A stretch of 64,000 bases of DNA from Marinobacter sediminicola (GTDB lineage: Bacteria; Pseudomonadota; Gammaproteobacteria; Pseudomonadales; Oleiphilaceae). This document shows positions 8,288 through 16,465 of this stretch, piece after piece. The notes beneath the pieces are model-generated. The model was given only the letters and a program-made list of their open reading frames with translations. It had not been told where the DNA came from and did no database searches. Position 1 is the stretch's first letter. Each line of letters begins with the position of its first letter. The position numbers and the translations under genes are program-made. The stretch lies in NCBI RefSeq assembly GCF_031157525.1, contig NZ_JAVIXR010000004.1, positions 1 through 64,000 of the forward strand, in the 5' to 3' direction.

Positions 8288-9391
8288 TTGAGCATTATTT
8301 TCCGCTATCTCATACGTCAGGTTATGGTCAGCATGGTTGCCGTCTCGGGCATTCTTCTGCTGGTGTTCATGAGCGGCCGCTTTCTCAAATATTTGGCCGG
8401 TGCCGCTGAAGGCAAGATTGCCCCTGGCGTGTTGTTTGAAATTATGGCGTATCGCTTCCCCGGGTTTCTTGAGCTTATCCTTCCGTTAGGTCTGTTCATC
8501 GGCATACTGCTGGCCTATGGCCGTATGTATCTCGAAAGTGAAATGACCGTGCTGTCCGCTTGCGGTGTAAGCGACGGTCAGTTGCTGTCAAAAACCCTGG
8601 TGGGCAGCCTTGTTGTTATGCTGATTGTCGGAAGTATGAGCCTGGTGGTTTCGCCTTGGGGTATGCAGCAGGTTGAAGAAATTTTTGCGGAGCAGGCGAA
8701 GGCAACAGAATTCGATCTGCTGGCGCCGGGGCGGTTCCAGAAGCTTTCGTCGGGTGGGCGAGTGACCTACACCGAGGCCCTTAGCGATGATAAGCGCCAG
8801 CTGCAAGGCGTGTTTATTGCTGAGTACGGTAAAGGCGGAACTGGTGTGAACGTCATCACCGCCGATTCCGGATCCCAATTGATTGATGAGGAAACCGGCA
8901 GTCGTTTCCTCATTCTCGAGAACGGTGCGCGTTTTGATGGGACGCCCGGGAAACTGGATTACCAGATTACAAGCTTTGAAGCCTACGGCCTGAAGATTCG
9001 CAGCGGCAGCAGCGGTGATGTGGATTTGGATGAGGGCGTCACTACCGGTCAGTTGATGAAGTCGAACGACCCCCGCGACCGGGCCTTGTTGCACTGGCGC
9101 TTTTCGTTGCCGCTGATTGTTCCGATAGTAACCCTGCTGGCGGTTCGGCTAAGCCGGGTTAATCCTCGACAAGGGCGCTTTTTCCATCTTCTGCCCGCCA
9201 TGCTTGTATACGTTGCCTATCTTGGCTTGTTAATTGTTGCCCGAGATGCCATGGCGGACGGCAAGGTGCCTGAGTGGTTGGGCATGCTCTGGGTGCACGC
9301 CATCTTCCTTGCGCTTGGTCTCTGGCTGCATTTTGGCCCAGCCTGGCTTCACAGAAAAAAGGTGAAGCGGGAAGGAGTGGTCAATGCGTAA
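8288..9391 (+). CDS. lptF: LPS export permease subunit LptF
   Basis: This 367-residue inner-membrane subunit of the LptB2FG ABC transporter extracts lipopolysaccharide from the inner membrane. Membrane segments lie at about residues 10-35, 55-80 and 95-120, and three more in the last 100 residues. They flank a periplasmic beta-jellyroll region (about 130-270). FRYLIRQV at the N-terminus and the RDRALLHWRFSLPLIVP segment are typical. The start read here is a TTG at 8288; it fits the family's usual N-terminus, and the next ATG (codon 13) would cut into the first membrane helix. The 3' end overlaps lptG by 8 bases, so the two are translationally coupled. pepA lies divergently upstream. Confidence 0.95.
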   Translation: MSIIFRYLIRQVMVSMVAVSGILLLVFMSGRFLKYLAGAAEGKIAPGVLFEIMAYRFPGFLELILPLGLFIGILLAYGRMYLESEMTVLSACGVSDGQLLSKTLVGSLVVMLIVGSMSLVVSPWGMQQVEEIFAEQAKATEFDLLAPGRFQKLSSGGRVTYTEALSDDKRQLQGVFIAEYGKGGTGVNVITADSGSQLIDEETGSRFLILENGARFDGTPGKLDYQITSFEAYGLKIRSGSSGDVDLDEGVTTGQLMKSNDPRDRALLHWRFSLPLIVPIVTLLAVRLSRVNPRQGRFFHLLPAMLVYVAYLGLLIVARDAMADGKVPEWLGMLWVHAIFLALGLWLHFGPAWLHRKKVKREGVVNA

Positions 9392-10445
9392 GATCGATCA
9401 TTATGTGATGCGCAATGTCGGCGGAGCCATGCTCCTGGTGATGCTCGTAGTTCTGTCCCTCGACCTGATCTTCGCCTTCGTTGCCGAGCTGGACGACACT
9501 CGTAATAACTATCAGATTCTGGATGCCCTCTGGTTTGTAGTCCTTACCGTGCCGCGCCGGGTATACGACTACCTGCCTCTTGGAGCCTTTATGGGCTGTT
9601 TGATCGGGCTGGGTAGCATGGCCAGTTCTTCCGAGCTCACGGTGATTCGTGCGGCCGGGGTTTCTATCAAACGGGTTGTCTGGTCTGCAATGAAGCCTGC
9701 ATTGGTGATCGTTCTGGCGGGTGTCCTTATTGGTGAGTACCTGGCGCCTCCGGCGGAGCGCGCTGCTCAAAGCCATAAAGCGGTTGCTCTCGGTGCGGGC
9801 CAGAGTGTGGCCGCAGCCCACGGGGTATGGCACCGGGAGGGTAATGTGTTCATGCACCTTAATGCGGTGCAGCCAAACGGTGTGTTGCACGGTGTTTCGT
9901 TGTTTCGTTTTGATGATCAACGGCAACTGATAGCGGCCAGTTTCTCGGAGCGGGCAATTTATCAGGGCGACCACTGGCTGCTGGAGAACTCCACGACCAC
10001 TCGCCTTGAGGGTGAATCCACCAAGCGGGTAGATCACAAGAGTCTGCGCTGGGACACGGGGCTGTCCCCAAGCGTGTTGAGCGTGCTGATCGTTAAGCCG
10101 GAAAACCTTTCTATGACTGGCTTGTATACTTACGCCAACTACCTTGGTGATCAGGAGCTAAATGGCTCTCCCTACTGGCTGGCCTTCTGGAAAAAGGCCC
10201 TGATGCCGCTGGGCACAGGGGTGATGGTATTGGTGGCGATTTCCTTTATCTTTGGGCCGCTGCGCTCAGTGACTATGGGGTTCCGGGTGTTTACCGGGCT
10301 ACTCGTGGGATTGTTATTCAAGTATATGCAGGACCTGCTGGGCCCCATGAGCCTGGTTTATGGGTTTAACCCGGTTCTGGCGGTGGTCGTGCCGATTGCA
10401 ATCAGTGCGGTGTTTGGTGGCGTATTGATGCGCCGGGCAGGATAG
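9384..10445 (+). CDS. lptG: LPS export permease subunit LptG
   Basis: LptG is the partner of LptF in the LPS-extracting ABC transporter. The 353-residue protein has the same plan: membrane segments at about 15-40, 60-85 and 105-125, a periplasmic beta-jellyroll (about 130-260), then three C-terminal helices. The IDHYVMRNV start and the SSSELTVIRAAGVSIKRV cytoplasmic loop, the coupling-helix region that contacts LptB, are diagnostic. Its ATG lies inside the last codons of lptF (8-base overlap). LptB and the periplasmic bridge genes are not in this window. The gene is convergent with the RDD-family gene, and a hairpin spans its stop codon. Confidence 0.95.
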   Translation: MRKIDHYVMRNVGGAMLLVMLVVLSLDLIFAFVAELDDTRNNYQILDALWFVVLTVPRRVYDYLPLGAFMGCLIGLGSMASSSELTVIRAAGVSIKRVVWSAMKPALVIVLAGVLIGEYLAPPAERAAQSHKAVALGAGQSVAAAHGVWHREGNVFMHLNAVQPNGVLHGVSLFRFDDQRQLIAASFSERAIYQGDHWLLENSTTTRLEGESTKRVDHKSLRWDTGLSPSVLSVLIVKPENLSMTGLYTYANYLGDQELNGSPYWLAFWKKALMPLGTGVMVLVAISFIFGPLRSVTMGFRVFTGLLVGLLFKYMQDLLGPMSLVYGFNPVLAVVVPIAISAVFGGVLMRRAG

Positions 10446-10454
10446 CCGCCCGGC
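10432..10454. terminator. Hairpin between convergent lptG and the RDD gene
   Basis: GCCGGGC (10432-10438) pairs perfectly with GCCCGGC (10448-10454) around a 9-base loop that contains the lptG stop codon. There is no T-run, so a role in termination is only suggested by the convergent context. Confidence 0.35.
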
Positions 10455-10462
10455 ATTCTGGT

Positions 10463-11002
10463 TCAGCCTGCCTTGGCTTTATGGGGGATGCCGACAACCA
10501 TGCTGTCTGAAAACCTGTCAGTTATGGACAGACCGTTTATAGGGTAGAACAGCGCGATCATCGCTGGAACGGACAGAAATAGAGTTGCCGAACCGAGGTA
10601 GTAGCCGGCCAGAAGAGCCAAAAAAAATACCGCCGCTGCGCTCACATACCTACGAAGAGCCTGGCCCCAACTCACCGAGGAGCCATCCAGATTCTCAATG
10701 CGGATTCGCCAAACTTGCATGCCCAGTGTTTGCCCTATCCGCGTCCAGAAGTACGCAAAGAACAGGTACATCACCAGAAACAATACGAACGTCAGGCCGG
10801 GGTCGCCGGATAACTGACCCGCTTCGGCTTTCTGCTCCATGCTGTCCCAGCCGGTAATCCAGCCAGTTATCATGGTGTATATCCATGTGGTAACCAGAAG
10901 TACGGCAATACTGATCAGGCCGTCGTAAATAATGGCGAGTGATCGTTTGAGAAACGTCGCTGGGGGTAGCAGTTCATCAGCGGCGTGGAAGCGGCGGGGC
11001 AT
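10463..11002 (-). CDS. RDD family membrane protein
   Basis: This 179-residue inner-membrane protein has the RDD-family pattern. A first helix begins KRSLAIIYDGLISIAVLL (about 19-40), where RDD proteins carry Arg-Asp; here R and D are separated by the usual spacing. A second helix lies at about 70-90, then TLGMQVWRIRIENLDG and WGQALRRYV, and two C-terminal helices (about 122-155). The family includes putative transporters, but no substrate can be named. The gene stands alone between convergent lptG and divergent alaS. It is common beside lptFG in pseudomonads and relatives, which may hint at an envelope role. Confidence 0.85.
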   Translation of the reverse strand: MPRRFHAADELLPPATFLKRSLAIIYDGLISIAVLLVTTWIYTMITGWITGWDSMEQKAEAGQLSGDPGLTFVLFLVMYLFFAYFWTRIGQTLGMQVWRIRIENLDGSSVSWGQALRRYVSAAAVFFLALLAGYYLGSATLFLSVPAMIALFYPINGLSITDRFSDSMVVGIPHKAKAG

Positions 11003-11143
11003 GGGCTCTCCTGTGATTTTTCACGTTTTTCCTGTACTCAGCGTGTGCTAGAGTAGCCGATTTGCACACGCATGTAAGTATTCGTATTCAATCGCGGATC
11101 CCGCCGCTTCCCGGTGGGATTTCTGGAAAGGTATCAACGGGCT

Positions 11144-13774
11144 ATGAAAACCGCAGAGTTGCGACAGGCATTTCTCGATTATTTTAAACAGCAAGGTCAT
11201 TCCATTGTTTCAAGCAGCTCGCTGGTGCCGGCGGACGATCCGACACTGCTGTTTACCAATGCGGGAATGAACCAGTTCAAGGACGTATTTCTTGGCCGCG
11301 AGGAGCGTGACTACACTCGCGCAACCAGCTCCCAGAAATGCGTTCGTGCCGGCGGCAAGCATAATGACCTGGAGAACGTGGGTTACACAGCGCGCCACCA
11401 TACGTTCTTCGAAATGCTGGGCAACTTCAGCTTCGGTGATTATTTCAAGCGCGAAGCCATCAACTATGCGTGGACCTTTCTTACCGGCGAACAGTGGCTG
11501 AAGCTGCCCGCTGAGAAACTCTGGGTAACCGTCTACGCCGATGATGACGAGGCCTACGATATCTGGAATAAAGAAGTGGGCGTGCCGGCAGACCGTATTG
11601 TTCGCATTGGCGACAATGGCGGCGCACCCTATGCTTCAGATAACTTCTGGCAGATGGGCGATACCGGCCCTTGCGGCCCTTGTACCGAAATTTTCTATGA
11701 CCACGGCCCGGACGTGGCGGGTGGCCCTCCCGGCAGCCCTGAGGAAGATGGCGACCGCTACATCGAAATCTGGAACGTTGTCTTCATGCAGTACAACCGC
11801 ACTGCAGATGGCGAGATGCTTAAGCTGCCGAAGCCTTCAGTAGATACCGGCATGGGCCTGGAGCGGGTTACAGCTGTGATGCAGGGCGTACACAGCAACT
11901 ACGAAATTGACCTGTTTGATGATCTGCTGAATGCAGCGTCGGCCATACTGGGCGGTGCTGCAACAACGGAAGCCAGTCTGCGCGTCGTGGCCGATCATAT
12001 CCGCTCTTGTGCATTCCTGATTTCCGACGGGGTTATGCCTTCAAATGAAGGTCGTGGTTTTGTGCTGCGCCGCATCATTCGTCGCGCAGCTCGCCACGGC
12101 AACAAACTTGGCGCTACCGGTCCGTTCTTTTACAAGTTAACCGGTGCATTGGTTGAGTTGATGGGCGAGGCTTTCCCACAACTGGTCAGCAGTCGGAAGC
12201 AGATAGAGAGAGTGCTGCTGCAGGAAGAAGAACAGTTTGTCAAAACTCTGGATAAAGGCCTGCGCCTGCTGGAGCAGGATATCGCCGACTTGAAAGGCGA
12301 CGTGATTCCCGGGCAGACGGTTTTTACCCTGTATGACACCTATGGCTTTCCTGTGGATCTCACCAACGATATCGCCCGTGAGCGTGGCCTGACGTTGGAC
12401 TATGAGGGCTACGAAAAAGCTATGGAAAGCCAGCGTGAGCGGGCCAGAGCTGCCAGCAAGTTTGGCATGGATTACAACGCAGCTGGCTTGGGCATTGAAG
12501 GTAAAACCGAGTTCACTGGCCACGAGCACATTGATGGCCACGAGCGTATCCGTGCCGTCATCGTCAACGGCGAGCAGAAAACAGCAGAAGCCGGCGATGA
12601 AGCAATTGTGGTGCTGGAGCGCACACCGTTTTACGCTGAATCCGGTGGCCAAGTAGGTGATACCGGGCTGCTGACCTGGAGCGGTGGCCGCTTCAAGGTA
12701 ACCGATACGCGAAAAGACGGTGATAACCATCTGCATGTGGGCACCCTTATAGAGGGTGAGCTGTTCGAAGGCCTGGAAGTGGACGCCCGCATTGACCACG
12801 CACGCCGTGAGCGGGTTCGCCGGAATCACTCTGCCACGCACTTGCTGCATGCGGCATTGCGCAAAGTGTTGGGAGAGCATGTAGGCCAGAAGGGTTCTCT
12901 TGTGGATCCGGACAAGCTGCGCTTTGACTTCTCGCATTTCGAAGCGGTTACGCCTGAACAGTTGAAAGAAATTGAGCGCCAGGTAAACGAGCAGATTCTC
13001 AGCAACACCGCAGTACAGACCGACATTACAGATATGGAGCAGGCGCAAGCAAAAGGCGCCATGGCTTTGTTTGGTGAAAAGTACGGTGATGTGGTTCGGG
13101 TGCTGAGCATGGGTACCGACAGCTACTCTGTAGAGCTTTGCGGTGGCACCCACGTAACCCGCACTGGCGACATTGGCCTGTTCCGTATTACATCCGAAAG
13201 CGGCATTTCTTCGGGTGTTCGTCGAATTGAAGCGGTGACCGGTTTTGGTGCCCTTGAGTGGGTTGACGATACCGAGCGTACGCTGCGTGAAGCAGCCCGA
13301 CTGGTAAAAGGCAGCCGGGAAACGGTTATCGACAAGGTGCAACAGACCATTGACCGGAATCGGCAGCTTGAGAAAGATGTTGATGCCCTGAAGGCCAAGC
13401 TGGCCAGTTCCGCTGGCAGTGATTTGGCTGATTCTGCTGTAGATGTTGCTGGCCTGAAGGTTGTTGCTGCCGAGCTTGAAGGCGCAGACCGTCAAACGCT
13501 TATGGAAACTGCAGACCAGCTTAAAAACAAGCTGGGAGAGGGTGTGGTTGTTCTCGCGAGCGTAGAGGGTGGAAAGGTAACCTTGGTTGCGGGTGTAACA
13601 AAGTCTGCAACTGGCCGCATCAAAGCGGGTGACTTGATGAAGCACCTGGCAGGGTTGGTTGACGGTAAAGGCGGCGGTCGCCCGGATATGGCCCAGGGTG
13701 GTGGTAACGATGCCTCGAAGCTTGCGGGTGCCCTTGCCGGGGTGCCTGAGTGGGTTGGTAAAAATATCGCCTGA
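11144..13774 (+). CDS. alaS: Alanyl-tRNA synthetase
   Basis: This class II synthetase charges tRNA-Ala and edits misacylated Ser and Gly. The ATG at 11144 gives 876 residues, starting [19 protein letters not shown], the usual N-terminus and length. An in-frame GTG 30 bases upstream would only add ten unconserved residues. The catalytic core includes [35 protein letters not shown] and [17 protein letters not shown]. The editing domain has the zinc motif [12 protein letters not shown] (HxxxH) and [14 protein letters not shown] coiled coil and the C-Ala domain ending [12 protein letters not shown] complete the protein. lysC and csrA follow, the alaS-lysC-csrA order of pseudomonads and Marinobacter. 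Confidence 0.97.
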   Translation: MKTAELRQAFLDYFKQQGHSIVSSSSLVPADDPTLLFTNAGMNQFKDVFLGREERDYTRATSSQKCVRAGGKHNDLENVGYTARHHTFFEMLGNFSFGDYFKREAINYAWTFLTGEQWLKLPAEKLWVTVYADDDEAYDIWNKEVGVPADRIVRIGDNGGAPYASDNFWQMGDTGPCGPCTEIFYDHGPDVAGGPPGSPEEDGDRYIEIWNVVFMQYNRTADGEMLKLPKPSVDTGMGLERVTAVMQGVHSNYEIDLFDDLLNAASAILGGAATTEASLRVVADHIRSCAFLISDGVMPSNEGRGFVLRRIIRRAARHGNKLGATGPFFYKLTGALVELMGEAFPQLVSSRKQIERVLLQEEEQFVKTLDKGLRLLEQDIADLKGDVIPGQTVFTLYDTYGFPVDLTNDIARERGLTLDYEGYEKAMESQRERARAASKFGMDYNAAGLGIEGKTEFTGHEHIDGHERIRAVIVNGEQKTAEAGDEAIVVLERTPFYAESGGQVGDTGLLTWSGGRFKVTDTRKDGDNHLHVGTLIEGELFEGLEVDARIDHARRERVRRNHSATHLLHAALRKVLGEHVGQKGSLVDPDKLRFDFSHFEAVTPEQLKEIERQVNEQILSNTAVQTDITDMEQAQAKGAMALFGEKYGDVVRVLSMGTDSYSVELCGGTHVTRTGDIGLFRITSESGISSGVRRIEAVTGFGALEWVDDTERTLREAARLVKGSRETVIDKVQQTIDRNRQLEKDVDALKAKLASSAGSDLADSAVDVAGLKVVAAELEGADRQTLMETADQLKNKLGEGVVVLASVEGGKVTLVAGVTKSATGRIKAGDLMKHLAGLVDGKGGGRPDMAQGGGNDASKLAGALAGVPEWVGKNIA

Positions 13775-13780
13775 GCAACT

Positions 13781-13809
13781 GTTTTTCAGAAGCGATCGGG
13801 GTTTATAAT
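13781..13809 (+). promoter_or_regulatory. Candidate promoter of lysC
   Basis: A perfect TATAAT lies at 13804-13809 in the alaS-lysC gap. The best -35 at 17-base spacing is GTTTTT (13781-13786); TTTTCA two bases further on would give a 15-base spacer. The lysC ATG is about 74 bases downstream. Confidence 0.5.
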
Positions 13810-13882
13810 TCCGGTCGCTTGTATATTGACGGGCAGGGTACTCTGCTCTGCCGTAGGCCTCGATTCGGATATTGGAAAGACA

Positions 13883-15121
13883 ATGGCTCTGTTTGTTCAG
13901 AAATTTGGTGGCACCTCGGTGGGTACAACCGAGCGCATAGAGGCAGTGGCTGAAAAGGTGATTGGCTTCCGCAATGCGGGCCATGATGTGGTTGTTGTAG
14001 TGTCTGCCATGAGTGGTGAAACCAACCGGCTAATCGGGTTGGCCAGCGATATTATGGAAGAGCCTGCGCCTCGTGAAATGGATGTTCTGATTTCTACGGG
14101 GGAGCAGGTAACCATGTCGCTTCTCTCCATGGCACTACAAAAGCGTGGCTTTGATGCTCGCTCCTATACCGGTTCGCAGGTCCGCATACTAACGGACAGT
14201 ATGCACACCAAGGCGCGTATCAAGCAGATCGATGAGCAGCGTATACGTGCAGATCTGGACGCGGGCCGTGTTGTGGTTGTTGCCGGATTTCAGGGCGTTG
14301 ATGAAGAAGGCAATATCACGACTTTGGGCAGAGGTGGTTCGGATACCACCGCGGTGGCCTTGGCGGCCACGCTCAAGGCCGATGAATGTCAGATCTATAC
14401 CGATGTAGATGGCGTCTATACAACGGACCCACGAGTGGTAGACAGCGCCCGTCGGCTGAAACAGATTACATTTGAAGAAATGATGGAAATGGCGAGCCTG
14501 GGATCCAAGGTTCTCCAGATTCGCGCTGTAGAATTTGCAGGAAAATACAACGTTCCGTTAAGGGTTCTTTCCAGCTTCGAGGAAGGTGAAGGCACCCTGA
14601 TTACATTTGAGGATAACAACGCCATGGAACAACCGGTCGTCTCCGGCATCGCTTTTAATCGTGATGAAGCCAAAGTCACCATCTCTGGAGTGCCTGACAC
14701 CCCGGGTAGTGCGTTGCGCATTCTGAAGCCGGTAAGTGAAGCTAACATTGGTGTGGACATGATTGTCCAGAACGTTGGCGAGGATAACCGCACAGCCTTC
14801 ACTTTTACCGTTCATCGCAATGATTTCAAGCGCGCTAAAGACGTGCTTCAGCGTGTGTCGGATGAGCTGGGTGCTCGGGGCGTCAGTGGCGATACCAAAA
14901 TCGCGAAAGTCAGTATTGTCGGCGTTGGTATGCGCTCTCACGCGGGTGTGGCAACTCAAATGTTTGAGGCGCTGTCGAATGAAGGGATCAATATTCAGAT
15001 GATCTCCACATCGGAAATCAAGATTTCTGTCGTGATTGATGAGAAATACCTTGAGCTTGCGGTTCGCGCACTTCACAGTGCGTTTGAGTTGGACAAGCCT
15101 GGAGTAGAAGAAACCTTATAA
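13883..15121 (+). CDS. lysC: Aspartate kinase (aspartokinase)
   Basis: The enzyme phosphorylates aspartate, the first step toward lysine, threonine and methionine. The ATG at 13883 has GGAAAG eight bases upstream and gives 412 residues starting MALFVQKFGGTSVG. An upstream in-frame extension to 13826 is unconserved and spans the leader. The kinase domain carries KFGGTSVG (about 7-14), STGEQVTMSLLSMAL and GRGGSDTTAVALAA. Two ACT domains follow after about residue 265, including SGVPDTPGSALRIL and VSIVGVGMRSHAGVA, the sites of lysine and threonine feedback in this monofunctional class. The last residues are followed by csrA with a 148-base gap. Confidence 0.96.
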   Translation: MALFVQKFGGTSVGTTERIEAVAEKVIGFRNAGHDVVVVVSAMSGETNRLIGLASDIMEEPAPREMDVLISTGEQVTMSLLSMALQKRGFDARSYTGSQVRILTDSMHTKARIKQIDEQRIRADLDAGRVVVVAGFQGVDEEGNITTLGRGGSDTTAVALAATLKADECQIYTDVDGVYTTDPRVVDSARRLKQITFEEMMEMASLGSKVLQIRAVEFAGKYNVPLRVLSSFEEGEGTLITFEDNNAMEQPVVSGIAFNRDEAKVTISGVPDTPGSALRILKPVSEANIGVDMIVQNVGEDNRTAFTFTVHRNDFKRAKDVLQRVSDELGARGVSGDTKIAKVSIVGVGMRSHAGVATQMFEALSNEGINIQMISTSEIKISVVIDEKYLELAVRALHSAFELDKPGVEETL

Positions 15122-15179
15122 AAAGAGACCCACTTTCTGGCCTAGTGCTCGCATGTGTTCGTATAAGGGGATGTGCGTC

Positions 15180-15208
15180 TTTTGGTTAGCCCGTGTTCTC
15201 AGTATAAA
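15180..15208 (+). promoter_or_regulatory. Candidate promoter of csrA
   Basis: TATAAA (15203-15208) has TTTTGG (15180-15185) 17 bases upstream. The leader just before the csrA ATG is rich in GGA (AGGATAGGGAGAAAGGGAT), the trinucleotide CsrA binds, so autoregulation is possible but not shown. Confidence 0.4.
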
Positions 15209-15269
15209 AGTCGAACTAAATAAAACATTACTTGTCGGAACAGGTAGCTCAGGATAGGGAGAAAGGGAT

Positions 15270-15467
15270 ATGTTGATTTTGACTCGCCGTGTTGGCGAAA
15301 CGTTAATGGTCGGTGATGATGTCACTGTTACTGTGCTTGGGGTGAAAGGTAACCAGGTGCGTATCGGTGTTAATGCGCCGAAAGAAGTAGCTGTGCACCG
15401 GGAAGAGATCTATCAGCGCATCCAGTCTGAAAAAGACGGCGATGAGCCGGAGCCGGGCAACAGCTGA
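15270..15467 (+). CDS. csrA: Carbon storage regulator CsrA/RsmA
   Basis: CsrA is a small dimeric RNA-binding protein that represses or stabilises target mRNAs at GGA motifs. The 65-residue sequence is canonical: [20 protein letters not shown], then [30 protein letters not shown], including Arg44 in the VAVHREEIY helix that contacts RNA. The acidic tail is variable in the family. Its place between lysC and tRNA-Ser is the same as in Pseudomonas and many gammaproteobacteria. The start ATG is preceded by a GA-rich Shine-Dalgarno (GGGAGAAAGGG) that could also be a CsrA site. A strong terminator follows directly. Confidence 0.97.
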   Translation: MLILTRRVGETLMVGDDVTVTVLGVKGNQVRIGVNAPKEVAVHREEIYQRIQSEKDGDEPEPGNS

Positions 15468-15478
15468 GAAGAGAAAAG

Positions 15479-15512
15479 AGGCCGCCCAAGCAAAACTTAG
15501 GCGGCTTTTTTG
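15479..15512 (+). terminator. Rho-independent terminator of csrA
   Basis: GCCGCCCAAG (15481-15490) pairs with CTTAGGCGGC (15496-15505) with one mismatch, followed by a run of six T. It ends the csrA transcript before the tRNA genes. Confidence 0.85.
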
Positions 15513-15574
15513 TTTTCAGGGAAAATGAAGGTTAAAAAAATCTTGTCAAGCCTATGAAAACAGAAAAATTATGG

Positions 15575-15580
15575 TAGTAT
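15575..15580 (+). promoter_or_regulatory. Possible -10 element of the tRNA-Ser promoter
   Basis: TAGTAT followed by the GC-rich ACGCCCCG looks like a stringently controlled stable-RNA promoter, 15 bases before the tRNA. A TTGTCA (15543-15548) is too far upstream (26 bases) to be a normal -35. The same TAGTATACGCCC string occurs upstream of dbpA near 24565. Confidence 0.3.
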
Positions 15581-15595
15581 ACGCCCCGTTCTGAA

Positions 15596-15687
<92 letters not shown>

Positions 15688-15750
15688 TTCTTTTTATAAG
15701 AAAAGCGGAACAGGTTGAAGTTGCATTCAACCAATTAAAGTGATCAATGC

Positions 15751-15827
15751 GCGGCTGTAGCTCAGCTGGATAGAGTACTCGGCTACGAACCGAGCGGTCG
15801 GAGGTTCGAATCCTCCCAGCCGCGCCA
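15751..15827 (+). tRNA. tRNA-Arg(ACG), copy 1
   Basis: The acceptor stem GCGGCTG pairs with CAGCCGC. Anticodon stem CTCGG/CCGAG encloses CTACGAA, giving anticodon ACG (A34 normally converted to inosine by TadA, reading CGU/CGC/CGA). CCA is encoded at 15825-15827. It is identical over all 77 bases to copy 2 at 16038. Confidence 0.96.
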
Positions 15828-15883
15828 TTTAATAGAATGATGATGAATGAACCCGGCTTTAGAGTCAGGCTCATAAGTCAGAC

Positions 15884-15999
15884 AGGATTTGAACCGAAAA
15901 GAGGTTCGACCGAAGCACACGCAGTGTGCTGAGGAACGCCAGAGCGAAGCGACGGCGGCCCCGAAGGGGTGAGGGCCAAAGGCCCGAATAATCCTCCCA
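15884..15999 (+). repeat. Multi-hairpin repeat element, copy 1, after tRNA-Arg
   Basis: This 116-base element is closely related to the one at 16176-16298. It starts AGGATTTGAACC, which resembles a reverse-complemented tRNA T-arm, and ends AATCCTCCCA, the tRNA-Arg 3' side. In between are a GAACC/GGTTC hairpin, a hairpin GCACA-CGCAG-TGTGC (15915-15929), a conserved block GAGGAACGCCAGAGCGAAGC, and GC hairpins CCCCGAAGGGG and GGGCC-AAA-GGCCC. No protein is encoded. Confidence 0.8.
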
Positions 16000-16037
16000 T
16001 TGGCTCATAGCCATCCGGGCAGGATAGAAAGTTATTG

Positions 16038-16114
16038 GCGGCTGTAGCTCAGCTGGATAGAGTACTCGGCTACGAACCGAGCGGTCGGAGGTTCGAATCC
16101 TCCCAGCCGCGCCA
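16038..16114 (+). tRNA. tRNA-Arg(ACG), copy 2
   Basis: This gene is identical to copy 1, with anticodon ACG and encoded CCA (16112-16114). The 3' end and downstream bases (16096-16118) recur as a 23-base exact direct repeat at 16285-16307, with a hairpin element lying between the two. Confidence 0.96.
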
Positions 16115-16144
16115 TATTAAAATCAAAGCGCCTCAGTCAGTGCA

Positions 16145-16165
16145 CCCCACAGTCTGGGGCGTTTT
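16145..16165 (+). terminator. Likely terminator of the tRNA cluster
   Basis: CCCCA (16145-16149) and TGGGG (16155-16159) form a five-base stem with loop CAGTC, followed by CGTTTT. It lies 30 bases after tRNA-Arg copy 2. Confidence 0.55.
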
Positions 16166-16175
16166 GCCATCTACA

Positions 16176-16298
16176 GCTGGGAGAATTTGAACCGAACGAG
16201 GTTCGACCGAAACCTGCAAAGCAGGTTGAGGAACGCCAGAGCAAAGCGACGGCGGCCCGCAAGGGAAGGGCCGAAGGCCCGCCTAATCCTCCCAGCCG
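16176..16298 (+). repeat. Multi-hairpin repeat element, copy 2, bounded by tRNA-derived inverted ends
   Basis: The left end GCTGGGAGAATT and right end AATCCTCCCAGC are inverted repeats (11 of 12). Both match the T-arm/acceptor side of tRNA-Arg. The interior aligns with copy 1, but the variable hairpin is ACCTGC-AAA-GCAGGT (16211-16225) in place of GCACA/TGTGC, and CCC-GCAA-GGG replaces CCCC-GAA-GGGG. Stems are kept while sequence changes. The right end runs on into a copy of the tRNA-Arg acceptor and CCA. Confidence 0.8.
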
Positions 16299-16307
16299 CG
16301 CCATATT
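16285..16307 (+). repeat. Duplicated 3' end of tRNA-Arg (tRNA remnant)
   Basis: These 23 bases are an exact direct repeat of 16096-16118: the 3' half of the T-arm, acceptor strand, CCA and the next four bases. The similarity continues imperfectly for about ten more bases. The 5' part of the tRNA is missing, so this is a remnant, as left by duplication or by insertion at a tRNA 3' end. Confidence 0.85.
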
Positions 16308-16373
16308 CAAGTCAAAACGCCCCCGCAATCATTCCCGCCTATGGGAATACCCCTACAGCTCAACAGCTTCCAA
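16308..16373. other. Gene-free stretch upstream of the ttr promoter
   Basis: The 16115-16465 interval has no protein gene. It holds, in order, a terminator, the second hairpin repeat with the tRNA remnant, this 66-base stretch in which nothing is recognised apart from CGCCCCCG and a small CCCGCCTATGGG palindrome-like segment, and then the ttr promoter. Confidence 0.5.
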
Positions 16374-16414
16374 TTGACCGCCATCAAGTTCCTCCATTCC
16401 ACCCTTGCTAGACT
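16374..16414 (+). promoter_or_regulatory. FNR/ANR-type operator and promoter of ttrBCA
   Basis: TTGAC-CGCC-ATCAA (16374-16387) matches the FNR/ANR box TTGAT-N4-ATCAA at nine of ten positions. A -10-like TAGACT lies at 16409-16414. A start near 16421 would place the box centre at about -41, the class II activator position. This predicts induction of the operon when oxygen is low. Confidence 0.65.
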
Positions 16415-16465
16415 TTCGTTAGTTACCTTATTAATCCACGTCCAGCGCTAATGGATGGAGAACCC

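Noticed and set aside
12137..13984. 615-codon minus-strand open frame opposite alaS and the lysC start
   Set aside because: It is antisense to the conserved alaS core and crosses the lysC promoter. No recognisable domain or ribosome site was found.
15884..16298. CRISPR array
   Set aside because: There are only two imperfect copies of about 120 bases with no spacers, direct repeats of CRISPR size, or cas genes.
16187..16411. Plus-strand 74-codon ORF crossing the second hairpin repeat
   Set aside because: It spans the repeat, the tRNA remnant and the ttr promoter. It has no ribosome site, and its composition follows the repeat.
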